Assembly: GCA_037576195.1 (NCBI GenBank)
Contig: CM075103.1
Location: 1,798,001 to 1,862,000 of the forward strand
Source of the DNA: Phytoseiulus persimilis
Taxonomy: Eukaryota; Arthropoda; Arachnida; Mesostigmata; Phytoseiidae
Length of the DNA stretch: 64,000 nt
Direction: 5' to 3'
Part shown: positions 11,953-26,200 of the stretch, one piece after another
Position numbering within the stretch: position 1 is the first letter of the stretch
Layout: every line of letters begins with the position of its first letter
Translations under genes and position numbers: made by a program
The notes under the pieces: generated by a model
Told to the model about the DNA's origin: nothing
Seen by the model: only the letters and a program-made list of their open reading frames with translations
The model's database searches: none

Positions 11953-14278
11953 ACCGACCTACAAGCAATCGAGACGCAGCGTAGTGTGACATCAATTCAG
12001 AAAGAGCAAGATTCGGATCTCATGGTTGGCGGGGTCGTCCTGATCGATCTGATGCCTGGTCGATCGAAAAGTTCGTTAGCGATTCCCCCCGTTCTCACAG
12101 CCCGTATTGTCCACCGGTGGAAGCCCCACGCGTATGAGGGGAGCTGAATTCGCTTGATATTGGTAGGCGACATGAGTTCGTTGGCTATCGTTTCCCAAAT
12201 TCCAAGAGTCGATTTTTTTTTCGTTCTCAACTCTTCGCTATGGGCTCTCGAGCGAACGTCAGCCTCGAGGCTCACATTCTTCTCTGCTTGGCTCTGGTTT
12301 GGAAAAATAGGCCGCCTCCACCTCGCCCGTGGAATTCTCAATGCTTTTCTCTACGTCACAGTTCCCTTTAGAGTTCCTCATCATGCCTCCTGCTTCCCCC
12401 GATGGCCACAATGACCAGAACTGGAAGTCACGTCGTCAACCATGCTATGCCCTCCATCTGTCCCCGAGGCTAGACGTATGAACGAGTGTTTTCTTCGGCG
12501 GAATACTCTGATCCTCTCTGTATTGCGGAGAAGGCATTCATCCGCGATCCATCCAAGAGTCGACCCTGCCATATGTCAGGATTTGAAGAATTGTGATCAG
12601 TGAATAATGCCTGAACTCCCAGGCGAAAATGATTACAAACCAAGCTCAGGTGATAGCTGTGTCTCAGCCACTCAATGAATGCTCGAGGAGTGCTTCAGAG
12701 CGAATGTTCATCTCAGGTGCTCTTAATCATGACTGGAAGGCCATCGAAGAGGATGAGGGCTTCTAGGCTGGACAGCGTGAAGTGGACCAAACGCGTTGAA
12801 GGATGAATCCTTGAACGCTGGTGACAGGACTTTACTCGCGAGAAAACTCCAACAACGCAACTTCAGGCTCCGGGGTCGCTTGAAGTTGGCGACAGCTTAC
12901 CTTCTTGTGGACGATGGGCAGGCGGAGACGAGGCAGCGACATCGTATTGTTCCTCAACGGGAGGAAGAAGGACAAAAATGAGGTTCGTGTTCTCCCCGGA
13001 TGGCTTGTTTTGCCGACTCTACGCGCCCGAACGGAGTAGCGCGGGGAAACGTGCAGACGATGTTTGGTCTCGATGTCACACCGGGGGAAACTGTGCTCGG
13101 AACTACAAGAAGAATGACGGAGCGGTTGGAGTTGGGAAATTTACGCCATCCTAGTTTTATTGAGTCCCTCCGTATAATTTTCCGCCTCGATTCGAACGAG
13201 AGTCGGCGCGTGCGTGAACCTATCATTCCGACAAGAGCGGCGCACGCAGGTGTCTGATGGAACGAAACGCAAACTTCCACAGAACTTACTATCATTGCTC
13301 CAGCACCAGAGAGATTCTGCTATTTTTACTTGAAAAAAAAACCTGAGAGGGGAGAGTACCGTCGGGAAGCGACGGAGTTTGCTTAAAATGGAGTTCTTCC
13401 AGGCGCGAGTTGTTCTTAGGAGGCGGCTCTCCATGGAGAGAGCGTGCCCCCCACCTGTAAGCGCATTTCACGAGGAATTCCTCTCTGCTTACGACGAATT
13501 GCCGTTCTGATAGCCGGGAGGAAAATCTTTGGTAGAGTCTCTGGCGCTGAAGGCGGGAAAGCGCGAGAGGCTTCGGTGCTCGAATTCGTTCGGTCTTATA
13601 TTATATTTCATTTTCTTCATCGAGATAATTTGAGGGGAACGTCGTACAGCGAGCCACTGCATACGCTGGAGAAATTATCGTCGGCTTTGACACGGAGTTG
13701 AGAAAATATAGAGCGCGTTCATATCATGTGAGACAGCCTGGAACGTCCCGCCAGGAGTTTCTGAATATGTACAGTATAAAATTACTTTTGTCGAGCGTGC
13801 AGTGAGTGCTTGTCGCTCGACCGCGGCTCGACGCAGTATCGCGTTGGAGGTAATCATCGTGATCATGTCTTTCATACTAATGTCAATAGATAAGTTATAT
13901 TACTCTGCTATCGCTCCTCAACTTATTATAGTTTTACTGACGGGCGGCCCCGAGCTACATCGGGACCACATCATCAGATATCACAAAGTTCTGTCCATTC
14001 GATCGGCGCCGCTGCTCTCGTCGCTTGTGTGATGGAGAAACAAGTTCAACCGGACTCGGAGCAAGACGCCGACCGGATCGTGTGTCCGGCGGGTTCGAGA
14101 GCCGGACTCGAAGTGTATCTGACCCGTTTCGTCGGGGAGGATCGCCTCCGCCCGGTTTGGAGTTGTAGCCGAAGCGCAGGGCTCGGGCCTTTTTAGGTCG
14201 AAAGCATTGTTGCGAGGACCTCGATCCATCGACGAAATGTCCGAGCTCGAGAGGGAAAACATCCTCCCGATCGGGCAT
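11953..14278. other. Intergenic: APC5 upstream region and vrille 3' UTR
   Basis: No coding region is recognised. APC5 and the vrille-like gene are both on the minus strand, so this holds the APC5 promoter on the left and the 3' untranslated region of vrille on the right. A minus-strand AATAAA lies at 13156-13161, about 1.1 kb past the vrille stop, and is a candidate polyadenylation signal. A long AU-rich 3' UTR is usual for this gene family. Confidence 0.5.
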
Positions 14279-15478
14279 TCAGTGCTCGCTCCCGCTCATG
14301 TTGTCGCAGGACGATGGAGAGGATTCGCCGATTTTCCGGAGGTCCTCGGGCTCGGCCGGCGTCGGAGGTGGAGTCACGTGGGTCGGCGGCGGACTCATAT
14401 CGCCTTTCGAGTTCTGGAACGACGTTCCTCCGGTCACGCTCGGATTCAGCATGATGTCACGGAGGGTGGCGACCTCCTCGGCGAGCCTCTGCATTTCGGA
14501 ACGCAGCTGTATATTCTCCGTCTTGAGATCGCCGGTCGCGTTGACGATGACCCGTCTCCGCTGTTTGGCGGGACGCGGGGGACTCGCGGGTACATCGGTC
14601 GAAGACGCCCCGCTGTCAGCGTCGGACGAGACGCCGTCATCACGTTCTCGGTGTTCGGGAGCGCCGCTCGACTCGCTTCCCATGAGCCATTTGTGCCGTA
14701 GTTTGTGGGGCAACGAGAAAGCTGTTCCCACGCTGGGCGTAAGGGCTGGAGGATGGTCCTCGGAGGAGGCCCACGAGCCGGAGGACAGGGGAGAACTCTC
14801 ATGTGGGGGCGAAGAGATGTGCTCTTCGGCAGGATGTATAGGAACCTGATGTGGTGGCTGGCTATAGATTGGATGCATAACTTTGGGCATGGAGAGTGCC
14901 GTGATGAGCTTGGCGGGCGTCGGTGGCGAGACCACCGACGGAGACGGAACCGCTCGCTGCAGATGAGGATGATGCAGAGGTATCGGCTGATGAATAACCG
15001 TCCGCTGCAGCGACGTGGGATCATTCAGCGGTGAAGGATGGTGCGGCTGGAGCAGTTGGTTGATGCCGTGGGGGATTTGCTGCGGCAACATGGCCGGACC
15101 CAGGCCAAACTTCTCCCGGATCGCGTTGAGTTCTGCTCGGAGCATCGAGTTTTCCTTGACCAGCTCGAGCACTCGGGTTTCGAGAACCATGTCGTTGAGA
15201 CGACGCTTCTCCCTCGAGCGCTTGGCGGCCTCGTTGTTCCGTCGGCGTCGGTCCCAGTACGAGTCGTCCTTCTTCGAGTCGGGAATGAACTCCCGCTGTT
15301 TCCGCTGGGGGAACAGATCCCGCGCTCCCCCGTTCATCGGGGGGAGCGGCGAGACCGAGTTTCTCACAACATCCATGGATAGCGACCACGGATTGTTGCT
15401 GTGTTGTGATTCGGGAGGGCGTCCGATCGACGATACTTCGAGACGCTGTTGTTTCTCGGGGGGCTCCTCAGAGACCAT
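14279..15478 (-). CDS. vri: Vrille/NFIL3-family bZIP transcription factor
   Basis: This is a nuclear bZIP repressor of the vrille (insect) and NFIL3/E4BP4 (vertebrate) family. The family binds TTAYGTAA sites and acts in development and in the circadian loop. The basic region at about residues 75-93 reads [20 protein letters not shown], with NNEAAKRSR contacting DNA. A leucine zipper follows to about residue 126, including [18 protein letters not shown]. This is closest to vrille and NFIL3, including the family-specific YW before the basic region. The rest is Pro/Ser-rich and low in order. The ATG at 15478 gives 399 residues. The frame stays open upstream to about 15547, but without an ATG, and a TTTCAG acceptor lies just upstream, so a non-coding 5' exon is likely and was not found. 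The coding part has no introns. It is shorter than fly VRI and close to NFIL3 (462). Confidence 0.92.
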   Translation of the reverse strand: MVSEEPPEKQQRLEVSSIGRPPESQHSNNPWSLSMDVVRNSVSPLPPMNGGARDLFPQRKQREFIPDSKKDDSYWDRRRRNNEAAKRSREKRRLNDMVLETRVLELVKENSMLRAELNAIREKFGLGPAMLPQQIPHGINQLLQPHHPSPLNDPTSLQRTVIHQPIPLHHPHLQRAVPSPSVVSPPTPAKLITALSMPKVMHPIYSQPPHQVPIHPAEEHISSPPHESSPLSSGSWASSEDHPPALTPSVGTAFSLPHKLRHKWLMGSESSGAPEHRERDDGVSSDADSGASSTDVPASPPRPAKQRRRVIVNATGDLKTENIQLRSEMQRLAEEVATLRDIMLNPSVTGGTSFQNSKGDMSPPPTHVTPPPTPAEPEDLRKIGESSPSSCDNMSGSEH

Positions 15479-18400
15479 TGGTTCTGGATGACGGCATCGA
15501 TTTCTGAAACAGGTCAAACCACTGAGTTCTGATGGAAACAAAAGCAAGTGACGGTGGGGATCGGGGCTCGGCCGGTCTGAATCTTCTCATCAGATAATCA
15601 CTCGATTGTACCTACGCCGCGAACTGAGCATTTCATCGACAAGCAGCGAACGGCACCCGCTATAGTGAATCCAGAGGACGCGACGACGGATTTCGCTCCG
15701 GCCGGGTATCGGTCGAGGCTGGCTACTAAAGAAAGAGTTCCGCTGTCGTTGTGATTGCTGCCTTAACGGATGGGGCTAAAAGGTCCGCAAGCGACCATAT
15801 CCTGTGGCCGACAAAACGGGTCAAGGTGGCAGCTAAAGAGTCGCGTTATGTCACAGAAGAAGAACCCTTCGAACGCTTGTTTCTCTCCGACTTCCTGAAC
15901 GCCCGCCCGCCCGCCGCGATGTTGTGGAGGGTGGTTGCCTCGAGAGCGTTCCGTCTGGCTCGATCGCTGCCCGGCTGACTGGCTCATACACGGAGAGGGC
16001 CAAGATAGCCTACTTCTCGTAGTAGGTCAATGCCAATTCGCGTAGGGAAAGAGGGCCGCCGAGAGCTCGATGTTGGCACGCACACCGAGAGTCGCTTTGC
16101 ATTTCCGCTCGTAGGAGCCATAACTCAATGCGCATAGGATTTCCAGCCGCGCGAGATCATTCTCCTTGGCCACGAACGTCACGGGCTTGGGGACTGATGC
16201 CGAGCTCGGGGTCGGTAACCCCATTCGATCGATGCAGAGTCCAGCCCGTTCACCGTGGTTCCGATGGGTTCGAGATCACGCGCGATAGAGGAACTAGGGC
16301 CGCCGGATCGATGATAAGGTTGACTCCGGGGCATCCCATGCCATCGCCAATATGTGCTGACATCACGGGCCTGGAGCAAATCGGGGCAAGGCTACATCGA
16401 ATCCTTGGCTGCCTTCGGAGGACTAACGAGTCATGCGAACAGTTTCGCGAGCCTGCCGGTGAGGGCTCCTTCAGAGCGGTCCGACCGAGATAAATACATT
16501 AAGTTGAAAAACATGAGCTGTAGCCGCGGAAAACGCCGGGGCTCTAGCGGGGGAGTTTCAGTCTCAGGCGACTTGCTGAGCTCGGGCTCCCCGCGCGCCA
16601 ACTCCGTGGGACCGAGGGTGTCGGGTGACTCAACCGTCGTTCACCCAACGACCCGTACCAAACTACCCGAATCGTAAGGAAATATAATTCCGAACTTCAG
16701 GTGGGTCAGCAGCATGAAGTAGGACGGAAAGGACTATCTTCCTCAATCGTCTGCCCATTCTCAACTGCATAGGAAGCGCGAAAGTGTTATAACCGTCTGT
16801 TCGTTCCCCTTAACCCTTTCAACGGTCACGAACGGCTCGCTCGTTGCCGGCTAGCCGGTCAGCTGGCTGACACACTCGCCCGCTCCGTTATCAGCACCAG
16901 TCGCATCGGTGAGAGGCCGGCAGCACAATTTGGAAAAAGAAGCCCCAGAAATGGAAAGTGTGCTACACGCCACAACGACCGCGCTGTCTCCGCGGACAAC
17001 AACAATCGCTACGACCGAGAGGCGGCTCTCAGCTCCGCTCGGCTCCACTAGAACGAGTTCCAGATCTGGGTTAGCAGGGAGCCGCGATTCGGGTTGCGTC
17101 ATTAAAGCTCACCGAAGTGCAGTTCTCTTGCTCTCTTTCTTCTTCTGGTGGTTGATAAAATCCAGCGCTTGGCTGTCCGTTCGGCTTACTTCACTTTCTG
17201 TGGAGTAATCATTCTCAAACGGGATGACCTAATGCCGAGAAAGTGTGGGTTACCGGCTCCGCTCGGGGCTCCCGATCACTGGCGGTGAATTATGAACATC
17301 TTTACGAGCTTCCAATCTTTCCACGAGGCCGCGACGCGACCGGTCATTCGGCCGCAATGTTGCCTCAGGGAATTCTCAGTTTTTTTTTTCAGCTCATTCC
17401 GAACGGTCACTGGGGCCCGAGCGAGATTTTGAGACGACATTTTTCTCAGACGTTTCTTTCTTCCATCCAGACAATGATCTTGGCTCAGCCGTGATCCGTT
17501 CAAGTTTTTCAACCCTTCCACAGAACCCAAAGGTCATCCGTTACGAGGCTAGGCTTTGACCCTGGCTCGCGGTATGGAACACGGGTTTCTGACTATCATG
17601 CTTTTAAAACCGAGGGGGCTGCTCGCTTGTTCTTTTCTTCTGGTGTGACTGAAATAGCAAGCGATAACGATTCGTAGTGCGCGGCTTCAATCAGCGTCGG
17701 GATTCGTGAAGGTGATCCGCTTCCAGTCCCGAGCAGAGAGTTGGGAGTTCCCGGGAAGACCGACGCGGCATCGAGAACCGAGCGCAGGAATCCGTTCGGT
17801 CATCTGAGGAGCTCGTTGAGAACTAGTCGTCGCGCACTGTAGCAACGATTCGATGATGTTCCCAGCTCGCCTTGGCCGTGACTGCACTCGAGTCAAATTC
17901 TGAACTGGGTCATGGGCTGCCGGCTTTCTGGCGATTCGCATCACTTGCCCTTTCTCCGAAAGTCTGAGCATCGCAACAAAGGAAGCTGCGTGCTGTCCAG
18001 AGCTTCATGAGAACGCGATCAACGCGAAGAACATTTCTTGGACTAGAATCGAGTCGCCTGAACCGATTCACGAGTGAACCGCAGGGATAGTCCGCGATCG
18101 GGATAGCGCCTTCCAGATGGAACGAGGCGATCCGAACGGGCCAGCTCACCAGCTCGAAAGAGTGGGTTCCGATCCGCCCAAAAGTCCCAGGGAGCGAACT
18201 TCAAACGTTTCGTCACCTCCAAAGGTCGGCTGGGCTTCGATTCCTGACGAAGCGAAACTCTATCGAGAAGCTGCGTTGTCACATACGATAACTCGCTGTT
18301 TCGGTCATTCAGCAGTCTACGTTGTTTCTATATTTTGAAGTCGACCTTTGTGATTCCTGGCGGTGACCGTTCCGATCCGCACAGAAGTTTTTTTTCGCGA

Positions 18401-20251
18401 AAAAACGTTCGCGGCCGTGAAGGTCAACCGACCTTCGCCGACGAGGGTTCGCCGGCTCTTCGAGCGCTTCCCCCTTCGTCGGGATCGACTTTGAAATCGT
18501 GAATCCTAGGCTCGAGTCCAGGCTACTCCAATGCTGACCGCACAATGGAAAACTTTCTCCCCGAAACTTGTTGTTGACAAACATTCTTTGTGATTTCATC
18601 GCGCGGGGAGTAGCGTCGTGAGCAGCGGCCGACAGCTTAACCTCGTACTTTGGATCCATTGAGCAGTTTCTGTGCGAATATTTTTGGCAGCCAACCTTCG
18701 CATGACCTCCCGAGTAGTCGACGGCACACGCCTGTCAGTTTGCTCGCTTGCTTGCTGGTCGTCCGTTTGTTCGTTCGGTCGACGTGGAAAGGCATTCGCA
18801 ACGCATATGATGCGACCGCAGGGGTTCGTAACCGGACGAGGGAAACCCTCGTCGAATCAACTCGAGGAGCTCACCTGAGTGATTGGGCTGCAAGTGGACA
18901 CTATGTTCAAGCTGGGGTCCGTCGGATGCTGCCAACGATCGGGACTCCTGGAATGAAGAAGATCACAAGTGTTACACAAAATACCATCTTCCGATTCGAT
19001 AATGGCTCCCCCCCCCCCCTTCGGCATCTTCCAGATGATTCGGCCCGTAGTGGGACTTCCCATCGAATCAGATTCGACCGATGCCCAGATAGAACTCAAA
19101 ACCGGCCGACTTTGGTCCCTTCATCTAAGAGACACGATTTCGCGTCGGTCCATTCATACGCTTAATCGGGTAGTGTCGACTCCGTTACCGTAATTAGCCC
19201 AGAATCCTGATGAGGCGCCTCGCCGTGGAACGAGGCGACCGAGCAAGGGTACTTTGTTGTTCAATGTGTGCGCGTGGGTCTAACGGGCGGCTAGCTTTCG
19301 CTCGCTTTGATCACGGTGACGTTACGGTGACGCTATAGCGTTACGGACGACCTGTTGACTGTTGCAGCCGCCGCGGAGAGGTAAACTGGAGCCTGGTGCT
19401 GTGCGACGCGGACTCACTCACTCACACAAGAGCACACAATGCTGCACATCGAATGGACCAGGGCTGAACTGTGCCGCGTCGTCTTCTGGGGTCATACGAC
19501 CAAAGCTAGGAAATGGGTCGCCGGGCACCAGACTACCGGCTTGGAACGGGCAGAATAAATGAAAGTCTCTCGGAACAAGATCAGTCCAACGAAACCGTGA
19601 ACTTCAAATTTTCAACCGAATTCGGCGACGACATTCGGCTGGAAAACGCGCCCTCGGTTTTCGGGGCTGCGTTCGCAGGCAGCCTTGAACGGAGCCAAAT
19701 CCGGGAAGAAGCGGGTTGTGGGATCGCCTTCTGAGCGAAAGACTTGATAGCGCCACTTCTCTCGGGAATCTCAAGATTTTGGCTCGAACGATGTTGTCCC
19801 GCGACCCAGAGTCTACTTCTACGAAGAACGACGTCAGTTGCCGTTGGAATCATATCGATCCGCTCCTCTTCGAGCAAAGGAAGAAATCCGAGCTGAAGAC
19901 TTCAGCCTTCAGCTCAGGGCCGCCGCTGTTTGCCAATGCTAACTATTCTGGGATGTCTTCTGCTCAGCGGGCCGTTTGACAACGACAAAGCCAATTGGCA
20001 GAACTCTTCAGTCGGGCCGTTTTCGATAGCGGCTCTGTGGACCCCTCGCCCGAGCGGTGCGTCCGTCCGTTCGGTCGGTCAATCGCCGACGAGGAATCGC
20101 CGCCGCGATTCTGCGGCCACTCCGGCAGAAGTTTGAGCAAAACAGAAGCCGGCGTTGAACGGAATGAAATTTATTGGTGACTGTCCCCATGGCGAGCGAA
20201 TATATCAGCTGTGGCAGCAGCGACGACCAGGCCCTTGGCCCCGTTGGGCTT

Positions 20252-20257
20252 CACGTG
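20252..20257. promoter_or_regulatory. Canonical E-box CACGTG
   Basis: CACGTG in the context TTCACGTGAGC. In flies, vrille is switched on by CLOCK-CYCLE through CACGTG E-boxes. This copy lies about 4.8 kb upstream of the bZIP start codon. Chance copies are expected, so a regulatory role is only a suggestion. Confidence 0.25.
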
Positions 20258-23200
20258 AGCGGGGACCTCCAGAAAAGGCCTTCACAGAAAATACAGCCCT
20301 GGAGTCCCCAGCGCTGGAGCTGGCTAGCGGACCCTGGCACCACGATCACAACACAGTCAGTCCCTCATTTGCCCGCTTGGTCAGTAACTCACTCTGTCGG
20401 AGAAATCGGGGGCGGCGGCGGCGATCGATCCGTGTCACTCACCTGGCGCTCATCGATAGCGAGTAACCGTTTCACGGGCGCAGTGGCGCAACTCGTGACA
20501 ACGAGAGAGATGTCGGAGCTTGGTTCCCTCTTCGGGCGATTCATTGGGAGGAAACCACCTCGAACGAACTGTCCCCGAGCTCGGTTCCCCCTCCTGCGCC
20601 TGTCCCGCCACCGAGCTACCGAGTCACTAGTCGAAGTCGGACAGCGTATCAAGCCCTCAATCAGCCGCAGAATCGTCTAATCGCTGTTTCTACACGCTTT
20701 CTCCACTCCCAGCACAAGAGTAACCCTTTCGAGAACTCTGTGCGACTGCGCTAGCGTGTGTCTATGCGTGTGACCCACTTTGCCAAGGACGTGTGGCTGT
20801 GTTACGAGTGGCCGGGCAACTCCCAACGTCACTCGATTGACGAAACGACATAACAGAGAGACGAGAGCCAGCGGCGCGGACGTGCCACATGAGTTTCCAG
20901 AGTCCTTCCCGGTTGTCGGACGCTTGCTTGTGGATCGCGGCGTTTTGCGGATCGCCTCTGGGCCTACTTCACGGAACCTACTTGAGACTTCACCCTGCCC
21001 GGGCGATGGTCGACCACGCTCGACCCATGAGCGAGATGCGAAACGATTACGAAAACGAGATAGTTCCGCCTCCTGAAATCCTCGTCACAGTGTCACGCAG
21101 TTCGAGAGTTTCGGCGTCTTCCATCGCGTCCGCCGTGGAACACTCGGCAAAGCCGGCGCGCAACAACTTGAGCACCAATCGGAATGAGTTACGAGCGGCT
21201 CAGCACGTTCTCTACAAGTGGGAGGATGTGAATCCGCAAAAACGCTCTCGTGAGCGCGCGGGGACATCCTTGACCCATTTGCTTTGCCACTGATTCCAGA
21301 AGTAAACTCTCATTGTATCGCGCGGCCGAGCTCGATTCGGCCGCTGCGCGTTTGTCAGCAGCCGCTCGAACGTTGTTGAATACTCACCAACGCTCGATCG
21401 TTCTCGTTGTCTGCCATCAGTCGGAGTCCCACGGGAGGAGCGGAGTGTCGCGAGGCTGGTCCCGATCCTCGGACCGTGGGCCCGTTCCCGGACCGCTCGG
21501 CTCTCATCGAAAGTCCAAGAAACCGTCGAGTCGAGCCGGAGAAAAACAGTGTAGCTTATTTGGAAGCGAACGACCTTGACTCGAAGGCTACTCTTGACAG
21601 AAGCCTCACAGAAGTATTCAAGCCACCGTCTCGCTATTCTCGCGGATCACGCCGAGAATATCGGCCCAAGGTAGGCCGCGTGAACATCCAGAGCTCCGCG
21701 TAGTCGAATTTCTCTCGAGAGCAGCCGGGAGAGGTAGGTAGTAAACGATAGCAGTCGGGAGGGCGCCTGCCTCCGGCGTAGGGTTTCGATGAAAGCAAAC
21801 AAATTAACCCTAAGAGTCGCCGGGATTCCAGATGCTCGTGATCCGGCTTCTTGAGGAGTTTCAGCAGCGCCGCCAAACGCGCTCAGCATCGCTTCCGCTT
21901 CTCGTTTCCGTTTCGAGATCAGGAGTTCGTTCCACTGCTGGAAGCACCGGTCCATTCAAGGGGTTCAGTGCATTCTGTGCAGAGAAGGCATTCTATCGGG
22001 CTCTGTCATAAAAAGACGAGCGCTTTCTTAAGAGGAATTCTACACTAAAAATATTCTCGCGAACAATCTACCGGCTGCTCCGTTTTCCAGCTACCGAGGG
22101 AGGGAGCGGTTCGAGCGGGGATCCATCTGGAACAGTTTTTTACGATCTCTCGCTCGTCCTCCCGACAGCACAGCGCGGAACGGCTCCGCAGTTCCGAGCC
22201 TTACCCCCTTTCTTTCAAGCTTCCTTGAGATCGGGTTGGGTTAAGTTAAGTGTGCTTCGGTTAAGAACTCGGGCCCCATTGAATGTGGGTCAACTTCTGC
22301 TGGAGGGAGAGGCTCTTCTGCGGAACGGAGCGAGTGAGCTCAGTCGAGATCAGTGACTAGAACCAGGTAGACGAAAGTGAAGGCCGTGCACAGCAAACAG
22401 GTGGAGCGGCACCGGTGAGGAGCAGCTGAGGTATGAGGAACTCAAGACTCGTGACCCAGTTCGCTTCGATTTCTTAACTCCGACCGAAAAAGTGAATGGA
22501 GAGAGAGAGAGAGGGGGGATCTCTGCAGGAGACCCGATACGAGTCGAACGTCTGCAGCTGTTTCACGGTTTCATCCCACGACATACTTTCCCGCTCTTCT
22601 GCATCGAACGAGAACCGCGCGGCTCGAAACGGCGGGGCCGAATGAGGATCCGGTCACTTTTACCGTTGGAGCCAGACGAGCGGTGCGGCACCCGCGATCG
22701 GATCCTCAACAATCCTTTTCTGAGACCAACGAGTGAGCGGTAAGCTCGTCGTATGTTATCAAGACTCGCGTAGCCGTTCCTTTCGTACAAAAGAATGTTT
22801 TATCTGCCGCTTAGAGGTCAACGTTACATTGTACACTTGGAGGAGGCTACGCGAGCAGAGAATAGACGGAGTATTTACTTCCCTCTGCTCGAGAGACTTC
22901 CGAGTCCTTGGAGGGACTTTCGGAGAGAGTTCTTCCGACGGAAGAAACCAACCCGCACAATGTCAGCCAGCAACTCGATTTCCTTAAATTGCTACAAGGG
23001 TTGCCGCTTGCAGTCATTGTGTAATTGTGAATATGTGTCGATTGTGTTCTGAACCCCCACAATGGCCGGCGTCTGATATCGGTGAAGGTCGGAGAGAGCT
23101 GGAGGTGCCGACTTTAAGAGACTAGCGACTAACGGAACCTCTTTCTTCTCCTCCACCAGATGGGGGTGAACCGATCGCTGCTCTCCACCGACCCGGCGAG

Positions 23201-26200
23201 GCCTGCGCGTAAGCCCACGCGTGAGCTTGACCCTCGAGAGCCTCAGGAACGGGAACTCTACGTGCGGGATGACGTCATCTGACGCATGATCCCGTCGCCA
23301 GATAGTTACATTGAGCGGTTGGCTCTGGGGTCGCCCGGCCCAATCCTCGTACACTCGGGTTGACACTTGTGTCCGCGAAAGGGAATTAAAAAGAGCACAC
23401 CATGCGCTCGACGCGGAGGACAGGCCGAGCCAGCGCGTCCTAAGTGTGTCCGACGCCCTACTTTCAGTCTACGTTGGAGTCATAGGGTTGATTCCACAGT
23501 CGGATCGAGGGCATTCCCGGCGTAGGACTCAGCTCGGCTGGAGTGACCCACTTTCCGAGTCGACGGGGTTTTCCATGCGGAGCGCTGCGCCCCAAGCAAA
23601 CAACTCGGGAATCTCTGTTGCTAGACTCGAGCGATCGGTGGGGACCCGGTTGGAGCCTTTGCGAGAGTAGGGCCGCCCCCTAGATCAAACAGTTGCGAAC
23701 GAGCGAGACTCGACGTTACGAACAATCAAGTTGGGGCAAAGTGCATCGCACCGCTCAAAACAGTTATGTGTGACACCGAGCGGCCGACGTTGGCTGTAAA
23801 TCTATCGACGGCTGTGTGTCACCTATCGCTAAGCGTCGAATGGTAAGAGCGTTCTCCCTTCTCCTGCGGTTTGCCGGAACATTTTTCGAAGTTGCTGGAA
23901 GGCCTGTTGACTCTCGGAGATTTCTTCCATGGAACGCCTGGTGCTCCTGACATGGGGTTCCATGGGCAGGCGGCGGGCAGGCGGACGGACGAACGGACAG
24001 GCAGACAGGCGAACACGCTGCCATTCCGCCTAACCGCCAGGCAGCGGCCGCCACAAGGCAAGCAGGCCGCCTCTGTTCACCTGTGACCCACTTTGCGGAG
24101 CGCGCTTCTAACCGACTCTGCGGCTCCTTTGTTTGAAAACGACAAATAATATTTTACAAACACTGCACCACGTCTCAGCTCCTCCAGAGTAATCCGACGG
24201 ACGAAGGGACGGCCGACCGCTCCAGCGATTAACTCACTTGTCCGATTCGAGTGCGCAACCACTTGCACCGAACTCAAGCGACACTCTCCAACCGAACCAC
24301 TCACAGCGGGTTTCTCTCAGAAATCTTCGGAAAGTTGAAGCGAAACCCGCTCACGGATCTGTCGCCAGAATGTCGATCGACTGCTCTGGCTGTAAGAACT
24401 CGCCGGGGCTTAGCTGCCGAACGAGAGCCCGGCCACGCAGAGAAAAGGCCAGGGATTACCTGGTCGATACCTAGACCAACCTCTACTAGAGCCTGATGAT
24501 GCAATCCCCGACGCAATTTAATTATCCCACCGGTTCTCGAGGGAAAGACGAAAGGAGTGGGGTGGAGGGAAAATGTGGGAGAAATGTCACGAGCTCCGAG
24601 TGGGATACGAGTGCCACTGAATGTGCTTCGGGTGAGGCTCGTTACGATGAGTAGGTGATTCATCCGCTCATCGATCGGGTGCCACAACTGGGTCCGGTGC
24701 ATTACGCAACAGCCGGTAACGTGACGAGCGAATCTGTGTCGCTCTTCCAAGATCGATTGATTTAACGGAACGCCGTTGTCCAACTCGGACAGCCGGGTTA
24801 GGCGGTACAATGCTGACCCCTCTGCTCAGTCGTCTGAAACAGCGAAAGGCCTCCTCCGCTGGAACAGGGTCAGTCGCTCGGCTCAACGACAGATCAGGAA
24901 CGTCATCTTCGAATGGATCACATGAGTCTCCCGAAACTTTCAGAACGGGGAAAAAACGCCGAAAAACTGAGATCTTCCCACAGACGTCCTGCTGACGTGA
25001 GGGCAATCTCGTCCTCCCGTTCATCGGTGGGCCATAGGTTCCGTTCGTCGCGATCTCTGGCGGACACGGTGTCGAAAATCCATTCGAGCCAGATTCTCTG
25101 CCGGAGGGTTCCGCACGGATGGGTTCGAGGGCCGCTGACAGTGAGTCGGAGTGGGAGATTCCGCCAACAGCGAGAGCCGGAGAACTAGCAACATCGTTTG
25201 TTCTATCTCTCTCCAACGGGATTCTCCCTCGGTGCTCATGAGTCAGGGAAACCGGCGGGGGCGGTCGAAGGAGCATTCGTAGAATCTCGAACCGTCAAGC
25301 TATCGAACACGCACTGACCCTTGCGTCCGTATTGGAACCACGGCCGCAAGTGAGCCGGTAACTCCACGCTCCTGCGAGGGGCTCCTCGTCCAATGTCACT
25401 TCACCACCGAGATGTGGAACTTACCGGACTTCTGTAGGGTTTTCGGCTGCAGTTCGATGACAGTTGATAGCGATCGCACAGATTCAGATAATCCTAGAGG
25501 CACGAATCCGCATTCAAAGAGTTTGCTCTTACGTCCGGTCGTAACACTGAAGTCGCTGTCACTCGAGGATGATGACGAACTGGACCGAGCTGATTTCACC
25601 GGCACACAACAGGTGCGCGAGCAGCCGCGCTCAACGGCGATGCTGCTCTTTGAGTTTATCGGAAGGCCCAGCAGTCGATGCCGGTTGTCAAAAACGACGA
25701 CTACGATGATCCCGGCCACTAAGCCTACGAGGACTTGACTTATTCAACTTGAGGGAAGAAACTGTGTAACTTGAATTCACCAAGGGACGCAGCATCCGTC
25801 TGCAGGACGCTAGTCCGTGAGGAGTTCTGGCTGCGAAGCGGTACTTCGCCGCGCGCGGACCCTGTCGCCGATGGAGAGGAGACACCAGAGAAAGCCGGAG
25901 AGGGAACTGGGTCAGGGTGTCGGATCTGGGCCAAGGACGCCAGAATGAATACAGAAGATACGCGGCTATGGACACGGAAAGATTAGACTTTCACCAGATA
26001 ATTGTCTGATAGTGTATGATATTCGTCGAAATGAGGATGTTGAGACCGATTAGAGGAATTAGCGAACTCGTCGGCGGGGGGCGGAGAGGGGGGGGGGGGC
26101 GCTCACCGCATGGGGAGCTGCTCAGCCAACGACGGCTTAGCGTCGCCCCGCAATTTTTCTGGTGATCAGTTCCTAAAAATAAAGTACGGGATGCGGCGAA

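Noticed and set aside
14298-14849. Plus-strand frames of 160-180 codons over 14.2-15.5 kb
   Set aside because: They are antisense shadows of the vrille-like bZIP coding region, whose basic region and zipper are unmistakable.
23940-24020. CRISPR-like or satellite array from repeated GGCAGGCGG/GGACGGAC words
   Set aside because: It is only a short degenerate GC microsatellite with no spacer structure.
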